Positions 8,418 through 16,969 are shown, counted from the stretch's first letter. The stretch is DNA of 64,000 bases from UBA9611 sp965237595 (GCA_965237595.1 CBDEFY010000007.1:62001-126000); one strand, 5' to 3'. The notes: generated by a model not told the origin, from the letters alone. Translations and numbers: made by a program.

Positions 8418-9199
8418 CAGATAAACCCCAGGGTGCCTTTTCGACGCGCCAGGCTGAGAAATATTCGAAAGAATATCGCGGCCACCACCAGAATCACCCC
8501 ACTGGTGGCTAGAAGTATCAGCCACGCCAAGGCTATGTCGCCAAACTGGAGGGTGCCCAGGCTGGAGCCCTGTAGCGCCCGGGCCGCCCAATAGGGAGGG
8601 AGCGCATAGCTGAAGGGCAGGAACCAGCCCGGCAATAATGCCACGGGGAAAAGGAAACCGCAGAGTATAAAGACCGGGTACTCCAGGCCGCCGAGAAACT
8701 GCTCCACGGGCGGCCAGAGGATGCAAAGCGGCGCAAATAGCATTCCCATCGTCCATAGGGAGACAAGCGCCATGAGCATGGAAACCGCGAAGCTAATGGG
8801 TTGATCGGCTGCGATCGGGTATTGGAACAGCCCTGCCCCGACCACATAGGTTAAAACCATCGAGGTCAGGGCCAGGACCAGATTGCCAGCCATCTTTCCG
8901 CCCATAATCACAATGAACGGCGCCGGCGACGCTTCAAGTAGCTCCAAATTGCCCTGGTAGCGTTCGCGCATGACAGCGCTGGTGCCGGTGAAGAGAACCG
9001 AGCTGAACATTCCCGACAATCCAGCTCCCACGACAACATATACCGGATCGAAGCCGGCTTGATTGCGCAGCATGTAGATGGCCATGATGGCAATGAAGAA
9101 GGGCTGCAACAGCGCGATGAACAGCATGAAGGGCGATGCCATCAGTTCCAGCAACTGCACTTTGGCGCTGAGCAGGTAAACCCGCGTGTAGTAAATCAC
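8417..9199 (-). CDS. ABC-2 type transporter permease
   Basis: 260 residues, about six membrane helices, with the ABC-2 signature region RERYQGNLELLEASPAPFIVIMGGKMAGNLVLA and a PxxW-LPxxYALPPYWAARALQ stretch before the last helices. The GTG start overlaps the stop of the ATPase frame by 3 bases (GTGA), which shows the three genes are co-translated. It shares the C-terminal RRKGTLGFI-type tail with the next permease (RRRGTLENL), so the two are likely ancient duplicates forming a heterodimer. Confidence 0.87.
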   Translation of the reverse strand: MIYYTRVYLLSAKVQLLELMASPFMLFIALLQPFFIAIMAIYMLRNQAGFDPVYVVVGAGLSGMFSSVLFTGTSAVMRERYQGNLELLEASPAPFIVIMGGKMAGNLVLALTSMVLTYVVGAGLFQYPIAADQPISFAVSMLMALVSLWTMGMLFAPLCILWPPVEQFLGGLEYPVFILCGFLFPVALLPGWFLPFSYALPPYWAARALQGSSLGTLQFGDIALAWLILLATSGVILVVAAIFFRIFLSLARRKGTLGFI

Positions 9200-10167
9200 T
9201 CGGTACCGCCAACCAGGTGAACATAAGCATCCTCCAAGGTGGCTTCCCGGACGCTGACTCGACCGACGTCCAGGTCGTCCAGGCTCGCTAACAGGCCCGA
9301 CACCTCCCGGTCACCCAGCCTGGTCTGCACGCGCAAGACCTGACGCAGTTCTTGGGATTCGATGGCCACGGAGTCCACAAAATCGAGAGCGCGCAGCCGG
9401 TCCAGGTGCTATGGCTCAGCGCCGAAAACCTCCAACTCAACTACGCTCAGGTCACTCACTAGTTCCTTCAGATCCTGCGGCGTGCCTTGGGCCACGATTC
9501 GTCCCTCATTTAGAATGGCAATACGTTGGCACAGGGCGTCGGCTTCGAACATGTAATGCGTGGTGAGCAATATGGTTTTTTGCTCAGACTGCAACCTTTT
9601 GATGATCTCGTGCAAGTCCCGGGCCCCAACCGGGTCCAGACCCATTGTGGGCTCATCTAAGAACAGGACTTTCGGCTCGTGTAACAGGGTTCGAGCGATG
9701 TGCAGGCGTTGTTTCATGCCTCGTGAGTAACCGGCCACCCGCTCGTCTGCCCGATCCCCAAGCCCCACCAGTTCCAGCATCTCTTCGATACGAGGGCGAA
9801 TCTTCCTAGGCTCGATGCTATAAAGTTCAGCGAAGTATCTGAGGTTGTCCCGGCCGGAAAGCCGGTAGTATAGTCCTCGCTCGCCGCCCAACACGAACCC
9901 GACCTGAGAACGCAGGGCGGCAGCGTTTTTCACCGCGTCATGTCCCAAAACCGTCACCCGTCCCGCCGTTGGGATCAGAAGGGTGGTCAGAATCTTCACA
10001 GCTGTAGTCTTACCCGCCCCATTGGGTCCGAGCAGTCCGAACAATTCCCCCTCCTCAATCTTGAGAGAGACCGCGTCCAAGGCCACGATTTCTTTTGAGC
10101 GTCTACGAATCGTGCCGGTGGCAACCCGAAAAACGTGCCGGACCTTCTCGATCTCAATTGCGCTCAT
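9196..10167 (-). pseudogene. ABC transporter ATP-binding protein interrupted by an in-frame TAG
   Basis: The nucleotide-binding domain is complete: Walker A GPNGAGKTT, signature YSRGMKQR, Walker B KVLFLDEPTMGLDP and switch His in LLTTHYM. It drives the two permeases that follow. At 9409-9411 an in-frame TAG cuts off the C-terminal DUF4162-like domain. The same frame stays open beyond it for 70 codons (HLDRLRALDF... VREATLEDAYVHLVGG) to the natural stop that overlaps the permease. The domain after the TAG looks normal, so the lesion is recent or a sequence error. ATG 10167 follows GGAGGG. A truncated ~252-residue ATPase might still work. Confidence 0.85.
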
Positions 10168-10348
10168 GCCGCCCTCCATTCGAGCGCCCAGGCCGGGTTA
10201 CTCCCGTTCTCCAGATGGGTTCGAGACCCCTCAACCGCTCTACATCAACTAAACAAACTTTGGCCACCGCCACCCGGCAGGTGGTGACCTGACCCGTAGC
10301 CTCCCAAGGCTCCCTGGCAAATGCCAGATCCAAATACGATTGTTCCAT
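10154..10348 (-). CDS. Possible small leader ORF upstream of the ABC operon, 64 aa
   Basis: An ATG with a strong ribosome binding site (GAGGAGAAGG, 7 bases before the start) opens a 64-codon frame that ends inside the ATPase gene, 14 bases past its ATG. No homology is recognised; the sequence is basic towards its end. It lies between an intrinsic terminator-like hairpin (10385-10413) and the ATPase. It could be a leader peptide that couples translation to the ATPase, a gene remnant, or chance. Confidence 0.35.
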   Translation of the reverse strand: MEQSYLDLAFAREPWEATGQVTTCRVAVAKVCLVDVERLRGLEPIWRTGVTRPGRSNGGRHERN

Positions 10349-10384
10349 TGACTTGCCTTCTCCTCGCGAAATAAAACCGGTAAC

Positions 10385-10413
10385 AAAAAAGAGCCTCCCG
10401 CATTGGGAGGCTC
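10385..10413 (-). terminator. Intrinsic terminator hairpin on the minus strand
   Basis: Read on the minus strand, GAGCCTCCC (10413-10405), loop AATGC, GGGAGGCTC (10399-10391) and then six T. The stem is perfect over 9 bp. It either ends transcription of the decayed hydrolase gene upstream or acts as an attenuator for the ABC operon that starts ~40-220 bases further on. Confidence 0.85.
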
Positions 10414-10663
10414 TACAAGTCAGTGACAGAATTATCCCAGGGTTGCTATGGTCTCCCAAATGCCGAATGTACATGACCAAGGGCCATGACATACATATTA
10501 GTCAGACAGACGGGGATGCCCACCATCGGATTTTACTCCTCGAAATACCCGGAATTACTGAAGATGCCATATCTTACCACAGTCTGCGGTGACTCGGTTG
10601 AGGGGAGTGGCCTGGGAGTGAAAATGGTGATAATTGCCGAGCCAAAACTTGCCCGCGCTTTGG

Positions 10664-10909
10664 CTAGGTTTGCCCGCCGTCGCTGGTGGCACCGCCCACC
10701 GGAAAGTATCGCCGGTGTTGGGCCGCGGAAATGTGCAAGACGCTCTGTGAAAACGAGAGCAGGTGCCGGACCAGTTCCTCCGGGGCGGACAGGAAGGGGG
10801 AGTGGCCGGTATCCATGGACACGGTCATGTACTCAGGCGAATCACGTTGATCGGGGAAATCCCGGATAAAGGGACATTCGGCCTTTCTCATTCGGTCCGT
10901 TTGGCCCAT
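10664..10909 (-). pseudogene. Remnant of an alpha/beta-hydrolase gene (C-terminal end only)
   Basis: The 81-codon frame contains MDTGHSPFLSAPEELVRHLLSF, which matches the catalytic-His end of alpha/beta hydrolases (xDTGHSPFLxxPEELxxHLL). The nucleophile and acid parts of the fold are missing upstream, and the frame runs past the normal end into unrelated sequence. It is best read as a decayed gene. The minus-strand terminator at 10385-10413 could be its old terminator. Confidence 0.55.
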
Positions 10910-10986
10910 GTTACTTGGTAGAGACCATTGTAATTTTTGGTGGAGAGAATGACCTCGGGAAAACGGACTGTAGCCCCTGGCCGGGT

Positions 10987-11022
10987 CCCTAGGTTGGTTC
11001 TTTCACGGAAAGCGACCTAGGG
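10987..11022 (+). promoter_or_regulatory. Nested hairpin in the leader of the DUF2173 gene
   Basis: CCCTAGGT (10987-10994) pairs perfectly with ACCTAGGG (11015-11022). Inside, CTTTC (11000-11004) pairs with GAAAG (11008-11012) around an ACG loop. Only CCTTTT follows, and the ribosome binding site GGAGGGAGG lies ~12 bases downstream. This could be a weak terminator or an mRNA element that controls translation of the next gene. Confidence 0.5.
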
Positions 11023-11049
11023 CCTTTTACTCGGAGGGAGGTGACAAGT

Positions 11050-11388
11050 ATGGCAATACTGGATGATCTGATCAAGATTGACGGAGTCGTCGCTGCCGGT
11101 GAGTTCACCGCTGAGGGAAAGTTGGTGGACTACAAAGCGAACATGGACATGCCGCGCGACATGGCGGAGATGGCAGCGCAGTTCTGCGCCACGGTTACGA
11201 TGATGTTCAACACGCTGGCTGGCTCCTTCTCGAAACTGAGCGACATGAACTGGGTGCCGCAGCAAGGCTGGACATACTCGGGCGGTGACATGACGGTAGC
11301 CGTCGGCGGTGCCGGCAAAAAAGGGGTGTTTATCGAGACCGCCAAGGCCGACTTGAAACAGTTGTTCCAGGTTCTCGACGGCGAATAG
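11050..11388 (+). CDS. DUF2173 family protein
   Basis: 112 residues. The sequence (MAILDDLIKIDGVVAAGEFTAEGKLVDYKANM, then FNTLAGSFSKLSDMNWVPQQGW) fits the DUF2173 family, small roadblock/profilin-like proteins of unknown function common in sulfur- and energy-metabolising bacteria. The ATG at 11050 is chosen over GTG 11041 because GGAGG sits 8 bases upstream. It stands alone, behind a structured leader, with no co-directional gene within 3 kb. Confidence 0.75.
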   Translation: MAILDDLIKIDGVVAAGEFTAEGKLVDYKANMDMPRDMAEMAAQFCATVTMMFNTLAGSFSKLSDMNWVPQQGWTYSGGDMTVAVGGAGKKGVFIETAKADLKQLFQVLDGE

Positions 11389-11532
11389 CGCAATCGGGTG
11401 CGGCTGGCCAAAATAGCCACAGGTCGACCGGTCGCAATTCTATAATAATGGCGGTCCACTCCTGACCCCCATCTGCTCATCGAGGCGGCGCAGCGGTATC
11501 AGAATTGCCTCTGCCGCCTGCGGAGTTGACTT

Positions 11533-11563
11533 AGCTGTCAATTTACAGCTATCAGCTAATTGC
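11533..11563. repeat. AGCTATCAGC-type intergenic repeat, copy 1
   Basis: The stretch AGCTGTCAATTTACAGCTATCAGCTAA contains degenerate units of the heptad-like AGCTATC/AGCTGTC motif. It lies directly before the 3' end of the phosphatase gene. Related copies are at 13243-13274 and 55851-55875. Confidence 0.55.
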
Positions 11564-11565
11564 TT

Positions 11566-12302
11566 TTAGTCAAGCAAGGATTCCCTGAAGCCGTCGATGG
11601 TGCTTTGTTGGACTCCATGGCGGCGTAGGTAGGCTTCTGAGCCACCGAATTCGCTCTGGGTGACGGCCAGAAACTTCTCGATGGCCGCTTTGGGGGCGAT
11701 GATTCCTTCCCTGCTCGAGTTCTCGAAGCCGGGCATCTTTCTGATCCGCGCCAGGATGCCGTCGATGACTTCGTTGGTCATAAGTAATCGGCTACGATGT
11801 CCTCTTGGCTCACTCCCAGCACCGCCAGGATAGTGGCAGCCAAGACGCCGGTCCGGTCCTTCCCGGCGCTGCAATGAAACAATGCCGGATGGTTCACCTG
11901 CTGGGCCAAGGTGGTGAAGGCCTGAGCCATCAGGGTGCCCGAGTTCTGGAGCATCCACAGATAGATCTCGGTTAGCCGGTTCTCCGAGTCTTCGCCGTCG
12001 GTGGGAGGCGCGATTCCCCGGCGTTCCAGGAAGGGAAAGTGATGGTACCCGATGCCCGAGAGGGCCAAAAGTCCCCGGCCATCGGCCATTACTCCGCCGC
12101 TGTTGCGCAGGTCTATGACGGCCGAAACCCCTAATGCCCCGGCGATGGTTTGAACATCGGCCTCGGTCAATGTGTTGGGGCCGTCGCTACGGAAAAGCCG
12201 CCGCCATCTCACCGTACGTTCGCCAGCAGTGGCATAGCCGCCCAGGTCTCGGAAGTTTACGCAGCCATCCAGGGGTATCCACCGTTCCGTCTCTTGAGTC
12301 AT
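11566..12302 (-). pseudogene. Tyrosine-protein phosphatase (Y_phosphatase3 family), frameshifted
   Basis: The gene starts at ATG 12302 (MTQETERWIPLDGCVNFRDLGGY, a hallmark of this family). It holds the P-loop HCSAGKDRTG with the catalytic Cys and Arg, followed by LGVSQEDIVADYL. There the frame closes at 11778, but the other frame continues with MTNEVIDGILARIRK to LRRHGVQQSTIDGFRESLL, the normal C-terminus. One base is missing near 11777-11782. The catalytic part is intact, so the loss may only affect the last ~70 residues. The gene follows the CitE-like gene with a 25-bp gap. Family members act on Tyr or lipid phosphates. Confidence 0.85.
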
Positions 12303-12327
12303 TTTCTTGACTAAACACGGGGGCGGC

Positions 12328-13227
12328 CTACGCCCCTTCCACTCCCATCTCTTTGGCAACCGCGAGCATGGCGCGGGCGGTTGCCTCATGGGCGATATCC
12401 ACCATGTCTCCGCCAAAGGTGACGGCTGCCCCGCCGGTGGCGCGCATCTCCTCCATGGCTTTGACCAGGCCCTGCCAGTGTTTCACGTCCTCCGGGGTGG
12501 GAGAGAAAACCTCGTTCACCACGGGGACATGGGAGGGGTGTATCAGGTGCATCCCGGTGTAGCCCAACTGCCGCAACTGGATTGCCAAGGCCCTGAGACC
12601 GCCCAGGTTGTGGATGTCCATCCAGCCGCCGCTCATGGGGTAGGGCACCCCGGCGGCGCGGGCGTCAACCAGCACCTTGGACTTCAAATACAGGGTCTCC
12701 AGGCCTTCGGGAGTCCACTGGAAGCCGATGGAACGGGAGGTGTCGCCGCCCTTGCCGCCGCTGCCGCCCATGTGGGCAACCCGGGGGGACGCCGTGGCGA
12801 TCTCGTAGGACTGCCGGATGCTCTGGGCGGTTTCAAGGCCGGGGTCAATCAATATGGAGCCCACCTCCATGCCCGCCTTGCGCTCAAAATGAGACAGCAG
12901 GTTATCGACCTCCACCACGTCTGCCGGGCTCTCGACCTTGGGTAGAAGGACGCCGTAGAGCTGCGGGCAGGTGACGGCCTCCAGATCGCCGCCGGTTAAG
13001 CCGGTCTCCAACCGGTTGACCCTGACGGTCAGCGTCGGCTTCTCGCCGCCCAGCTCCTCCAGCATCTTGCGGACTAGGACGCGGGCCTCCGGCTTGTTGG
13101 CGGGCGGCACCGAGTCTTCCAGGTCCAATATCAAGGCGTCGGCCCCATATTGGGGCGCCTTACGCATCCAGTCTTCCTTGTTGCCAGGGACGTACATGGA
13201 CGTCCGTAGGGGTCTGGCCTTTGCCAT
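12328..13227 (-). CDS. HpcH/HpaI aldolase/citrate lyase beta-like (CitE family) protein
   Basis: 299 residues of the CitE TIM-barrel family, which cleave or form C-C bonds in acyl-CoA esters such as malyl-, citramalyl- or citryl-CoA. Visible: RTSMYVPGNKEDWMRKAPQYGADALILDLEDSVP (CoA/Mg site with the DLEDSV acid), TVRVNRLETG, GVLLPKVESP (Lys-Glu), and GYTGMHLIHPSHVPVVNEVFSPTPE near the end. SLR-like malyl-CoA lyases share this end. The CaiB-type transferase gene lies upstream on the same strand, suggesting CoA activation followed by lyase cleavage. Confidence 0.88.
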   Translation of the reverse strand: MAKARPLRTSMYVPGNKEDWMRKAPQYGADALILDLEDSVPPANKPEARVLVRKMLEELGGEKPTLTVRVNRLETGLTGGDLEAVTCPQLYGVLLPKVESPADVVEVDNLLSHFERKAGMEVGSILIDPGLETAQSIRQSYEIATASPRVAHMGGSGGKGGDTSRSIGFQWTPEGLETLYLKSKVLVDARAAGVPYPMSGGWMDIHNLGGLRALAIQLRQLGYTGMHLIHPSHVPVVNEVFSPTPEDVKHWQGLVKAMEEMRATGGAAVTFGGDMVDIAHEATARAMLAVAKEMGVEGA

Positions 13228-13242
13228 GGCGGGTTCCTCCGT

Positions 13243-13274
13243 AGCTTTCAGCTATCAGCGATCAGCTATCGGCT
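13243..13274. repeat. AGCTATCAGC-type intergenic repeat, copy 2
   Basis: AGCTTTCAGCTATCAGCGATCAGCTATCGGCT fills most of the gap between the CaiB and CitE genes. It is made of four to five imperfect copies of a 7-bp unit (AGCTATC). Confidence 0.65.
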
Positions 13275-14500
13275 TAGACTACGTTTTCTTTCTGAAGTTG
13301 TTTGATGTCGTGGGCGGTTAGGCCTAAGAGTTTGGAAAATATCTCTTGGTTGTGCATTCCGAGGGTGGGCGCGCCGGTCACCTCAGGGAGGTCGCCGCCG
13401 GAGAACTTCACCGGGAACCCCGAGGCCACTCCCTCGACCGGGACGTCCATCGCGGCATGGAGCATGGGCAGCAGGCTCCCCCGGTCCCAAAAGTGTTGGT
13501 CCTCCATCACCTGTTCGGCGGTCCTTACCGGGGCGCAGGGCACGTCGTGCTCTTCAAGGCGCTCCAACGCCGCTTCCAGGGTAAATCCACCAATCAGTTG
13601 TTGGATCTCCTCGCGGGCCACTTCCACATTAATGGTGCGGGCCGCGTAATCACAGAACCGCGGGTCCTCCAACAGTAGGGGGGCTTCCAAGGCCCGGGAC
13701 AGCCGGCCCCATTGGTCATCGCTGGTGACAGTCAAAGACAGGTCGCCGTTCTTAGTCTGGTACAGTCCGGTGGGCCCGCCGCGGCTGATGTTGCCGGTGC
13801 GCAGGGGCTGGCCGTCGGCGATGCTCTCTTCCAAGTTCTCCATGAACATCAGCGACACCAGGGTGTCCATCATGGACACGTCCAGGTACTGGCCTTGGCC
13901 GGTGCGTTCCTTCTCCCGCAGCGCGGCCAATATTGAGTAGCAGGCGAACATGGGCGTGACCAAGTCGCCGATGTAAAGACCGACCTTGATGGGCGGTCCG
14001 CCAGCGTCGCCGTTGATGTCCATCAACCCGCTCATGCCCTGTATCTGCGGGTCATGGGCGGGTTTCTCGGCGTAGGGTCCGGTCTGGCCGTAGCCGGAGA
14101 TGGAGCAGTAGACGATGCCAGGATTCACCTTGGCGACTTCTTCGTAGCCCAGTCCGATGCGCCGCAGGGAGCCTGGGGCCAGGTTCTCCAATACGACGTC
14201 ACATTCCATGGCCAGGGCGAAGAACATCTCCTTGCCCTTGGCGGTCTTCAAGTCGATGGTGACGCTCTTCACGCCCTGGGTCCGTTTGAGGAAACGGGTG
14301 GAGATGTCCATGTCGGTCTGGCGCTGGGCGTTGGTGCCGTTGGGCCCGGCAAAGGGGCCGTTGCCCCGGACGGGGTCGCCCTTGCCCGGGATCTCGACCT
14401 TGATTACCTCGGCGCCCATGCGGGCCAGGTTCATGGAGCAGAAAGGTCCGGCGAGATATACGGTGACGGCCAGGACCCTTATGTCTTTCAGTGGTTCCAT
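13274..14500 (-). CDS. CaiB/BaiF family CoA transferase (class III)
   Basis: 408 residues. Class III CoA transferases move CoA between carboxylic acids through an aspartyl thioester. Seen here: LKDIRVLAVTVYLAGPFCSMNLARMGAEVIKVE at the start, GVKSVTIDLKTAKGKE, YCSISGYGQTGPYAEKPAHDPQIQGMSGLMD with the catalytic Asp in AHD, and QYLDVSMMDTLVSLM. Length and motifs are normal. It starts at an ATG and precedes the CitE-like gene, so the pair may activate and cleave a dicarboxylic acid. The exact acid cannot be told. Confidence 0.9.
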   Translation of the reverse strand: MEPLKDIRVLAVTVYLAGPFCSMNLARMGAEVIKVEIPGKGDPVRGNGPFAGPNGTNAQRQTDMDISTRFLKRTQGVKSVTIDLKTAKGKEMFFALAMECDVVLENLAPGSLRRIGLGYEEVAKVNPGIVYCSISGYGQTGPYAEKPAHDPQIQGMSGLMDINGDAGGPPIKVGLYIGDLVTPMFACYSILAALREKERTGQGQYLDVSMMDTLVSLMFMENLEESIADGQPLRTGNISRGGPTGLYQTKNGDLSLTVTSDDQWGRLSRALEAPLLLEDPRFCDYAARTINVEVAREEIQQLIGGFTLEAALERLEEHDVPCAPVRTAEQVMEDQHFWDRGSLLPMLHAAMDVPVEGVASGFPVKFSGGDLPEVTGAPTLGMHNQEIFSKLLGLTAHDIKQLQKENVV

Positions 14501-14551
14501 ATCTCCCCCAGCGCGTCGCTAAAAAATCAGGGTCTATTCGACGGCAATTCT

Positions 14552-14580
14552 CTCACAGAATCGGCCCGCTGTGGTACAAT
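14552..14580 (+). promoter_or_regulatory. Probable promoter of the molybdenum hydroxylase gene
   Basis: CTCACA at 14552-14557 and TACAAT at 14575-14580 are 17 bases apart. The -35 match is weak. The predicted start of transcription leaves a ~40-base leader before the ATG at 14627. It is divergent from the CaiB gene. Confidence 0.45.
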
Positions 14581-14626
14581 CCGTGATACCCCAGCCAGGC
14601 ACCAATCTACGTGTGAGGTAGACTCG

Positions 14627-16915
14627 ATGGCCTCTAACATTGTCCTCTCGAACACCGAATTTAAAGTTGTGGGCACCAGGCCCATCCGCCACGACGGCAC
14701 CGACAAGGTGACCGGGCGGGCCCAATATGGCGGCGACTTCCAGGCCGCCGGGATGATATATGCCAAGGTCTTGCGCAGTCCCTACGCCCACGCCCGCATC
14801 AAGTCCATCGACACCAGGAAGGCCCTGGCCCTGCCAGGAGTCAAAGCAGTGATCACCGGGCAAGACATGCCGGTGGTGCAGAAGAATGACGACGACAACG
14901 CGGCCAAGATGGCCTCAGAAAAGGTGATGGCCTCGGCCAAGGCCCTGTACAAAGGCCATGCGGTGGCGGCGGTGGCCGCGACCAGCAGCCACATCGCCGA
15001 ATCTGCTTTGGAATTGATCGACGTTCAGTATGAGGAGCTTCCCGCGGCAACCCAGGTCTTGGACGCCATGAAAGACGACGCCGGGCTGCTCCACGACGAC
15101 ATGACCACCATCGACCTGGGACAGCAAACTAACAAGCACAGCAACATCGCCACCCACTTCCGGTACGAGTTGGGCGATTTGGAAAAGGGGTTTGCCGACG
15201 CGGAAGTTGTGGTTGAGCGGGAGTTCAACACGGCAACGGTGCACCAGGGCTATATCGAGCCCCAGAACGGCTCGGCTTTCTGGAACGCCGACGGTCAGAT
15301 AACGGTCTGGTGCAGCACACAGGGGGCCTTCAGCGCTCGGGAAACTCTGGCCACGGTCCTCGACCAACCGGTTTCCAAGATCAAAGTGGTCCCAATGGAG
15401 ATCGGAGGCGGATTTGGCGGGAAGATACCCATCTACCTTGAGCCTCTTGCGGCGCTGCTTTCCAAGAAAACCGGCGTGCCGGTGAAGATGGCGATGACCC
15501 GGGCGGAGGTTTTCGAAAGCACCGGCCCGACCTCCGGCGCCAACATGAAACTTAAAATAGGGGCCGACAGATCGGGCAGGATCACCGCAGCGGAAGCCCA
15601 CCTGGCCTATGATGCCGGCGCTTTCCCCGGGTCCCAGGTGACCATGGGAGCTCAATGCATGTTTTCGCCATACGTCATCGAAAACCTGAGGGTCGACGGT
15701 TACGACGTGGTCGCCAATAAGCCGCCGGTCGCCGCCTACCGGGCCCCCGGCGCCCCCATCGCGGCATTCGCCGGCGAGACGGTGATGGATGAGATCGCCG
15801 AGAAACTTGGGATGGACCCCATCGAGATCCGTTTGCTAAACGCCAGCAAAGAGGGCACCGAGCGGTTGGAGGCACCCCCGTTTCCGGTGATTGGGAACGT
15901 GGAGTGCTTGGAAGCAGCCCGGGACTCGAAACAGTACAAGACCAAGGTCACCGGGAAACACCGGGGCCGGGGGGTTGCCTCCGGATTCTGGTTCAACATC
16001 GGCCTACAGTCCAGCGCGGCCATCAGCGTGAACGCCGATGGTACTATCAACTTGGTGGAAGGTTCCACCGACATCGGCGGCACCAGGGCATCCCTCGCCA
16101 TGCAGGCAGCCGAGGTGCTGGGGATCCCGGCGGAGGACGTGCATCCCAGCGTGGCCGACACCGAGTCGGTGGGCTACACCTTCTTGACCGGCGGCAGCCG
16201 CACCACCTTTGCCTCCGGTTGGGCGGCCCACGACTGCGCCCAGGATATCCGGAGCAAGATGATCGAGCGGGCCGCCGGCATCTGGGATGTCTCCGCCGAT
16301 GACGTCACGTTGGTCGACGGTGTATTCCAACACAAGTCAGATCCCGACCTGAGGTTCAGCTTCAAGGAACTGGCCGGCCAGCTAAACCGTTCGGGAGGGC
16401 CCATCTCCAGCCAGGTCAGCGTGGACCCCAGGGGAGCGGGAAGCGCATTTGCCACTCACGTGGTGGACGTGGAGGTGGATACCGACACCGGCAAGGTCAC
16501 GGTGCTTAATTACACCGCCGTCCAGGACGCCGGCAAGGCCGTTCACCCCAGCTATGTGGAAGGCCAGATGCAGGGGGCCGTGGTCCAGGGCATCGGCTGG
16601 GCTCTCAACGAGGAGTACCGGTTCAACGACAAAGGAGTGATGGAGAACTCCACTTTCTTGGACTACCGGATGCCGACCAGCCTGGACCTGCCAATGATCA
16701 GCACGGTGATCGTGGAGGTGGCCAATCCGGGCCACCCATACGGAGTGCGGGGTGTCGGAGAGGTGCCCATCGTTCCTCCCATGGCGGCGGTGGCCAACGC
16801 TATCTACGACGCGGTCGGCGTGAGGATGACCGAGCTGCCCATGTCGCCGTCAGCGGTGCTGGAGGCCTTATGGGCCAAGGACGGCGAACCCGCAGGGCTT
16901 CAAGCTGCCGATTAA
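14627..16915 (+). CDS. Xanthine dehydrogenase-family molybdopterin-binding subunit (CoxL-like)
   Basis: 762 residues, a full-length molybdenum hydroxylase large subunit. The N-terminal Ald_Xan_dh_C domain opens with VVGTRPIRHDGTDKVTGRAQYGGDF. The Mo-binding part shows VVPMEIGGGFGGKIPIYLEP, the substrate-gate region KPPVAAYRAPGAP, STDIGGTRASLAMQAAEVLGI and the active-site Glu region HPYGVRGVGEVPIVPPMAAVANAI. The active-site loop lacks the CoxL AYRCSF sequence, so CO oxidation is unlikely. The frame opens much earlier, but GAGG before ATG 14627 and the promoter fix the start. No FAD or 2Fe-2S subunit is nearby. Confidence 0.92.
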   Translation: MASNIVLSNTEFKVVGTRPIRHDGTDKVTGRAQYGGDFQAAGMIYAKVLRSPYAHARIKSIDTRKALALPGVKAVITGQDMPVVQKNDDDNAAKMASEKVMASAKALYKGHAVAAVAATSSHIAESALELIDVQYEELPAATQVLDAMKDDAGLLHDDMTTIDLGQQTNKHSNIATHFRYELGDLEKGFADAEVVVEREFNTATVHQGYIEPQNGSAFWNADGQITVWCSTQGAFSARETLATVLDQPVSKIKVVPMEIGGGFGGKIPIYLEPLAALLSKKTGVPVKMAMTRAEVFESTGPTSGANMKLKIGADRSGRITAAEAHLAYDAGAFPGSQVTMGAQCMFSPYVIENLRVDGYDVVANKPPVAAYRAPGAPIAAFAGETVMDEIAEKLGMDPIEIRLLNASKEGTERLEAPPFPVIGNVECLEAARDSKQYKTKVTGKHRGRGVASGFWFNIGLQSSAAISVNADGTINLVEGSTDIGGTRASLAMQAAEVLGIPAEDVHPSVADTESVGYTFLTGGSRTTFASGWAAHDCAQDIRSKMIERAAGIWDVSADDVTLVDGVFQHKSDPDLRFSFKELAGQLNRSGGPISSQVSVDPRGAGSAFATHVVDVEVDTDTGKVTVLNYTAVQDAGKAVHPSYVEGQMQGAVVQGIGWALNEEYRFNDKGVMENSTFLDYRMPTSLDLPMISTVIVEVANPGHPYGVRGVGEVPIVPPMAAVANAIYDAVGVRMTELPMSPSAVLEALWAKDGEPAGLQAAD

Positions 16916-16930
16916 ACAGGCCAAGTCTTC

Positions 16931-16969
16931 AGCAGGCCAGGCCCCATCTTGGGGGCCTGGCCTGCTTTT
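16931..16969 (+). terminator. Intrinsic terminator after the molybdenum hydroxylase
   Basis: GCAGGCCAGGCCCC (16932-16945) pairs with GGGGCCTGGCCTGC (16952-16965), followed by TTTT. A perfect 14-bp stem begins 17 bases after the stop codon, so the hydroxylase is transcribed as a single-gene unit. Confidence 0.92.

Larger units (their letters stand above)
10414..11034. other. Mostly non-coding stretch with a hydrolase remnant and a structured leader
   Basis: Apart from the hydrolase-like fragment at 10664-10909 (minus) and the hairpin at 10987-11022 (plus), I see no supportable gene here. Several short plus-strand frames lack ribosome binding sites and recognisable sequence. Confidence 0.5.

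Noticed and set aside
10195..10285. tRNA-like segment on the minus strand (GTAGAGCGGTT...GTCTCGAACCC)
   Set aside because: It resembles a D-arm and a T-arm by eye, but the arms are too close together and no acceptor stem or CCA end can be formed.
14054..14626. Upstream extension of the molybdenum hydroxylase frame
   Set aside because: It overlaps the divergent CaiB gene entirely. The promoter, ribosome binding site and family N-terminus place the start at 14627.
14627..16915. Aerobic CO dehydrogenase (CoxL form I)
   Set aside because: The active-site loop reads AYRAPGAP, not AYRCSFR, and coxM and coxS are absent.
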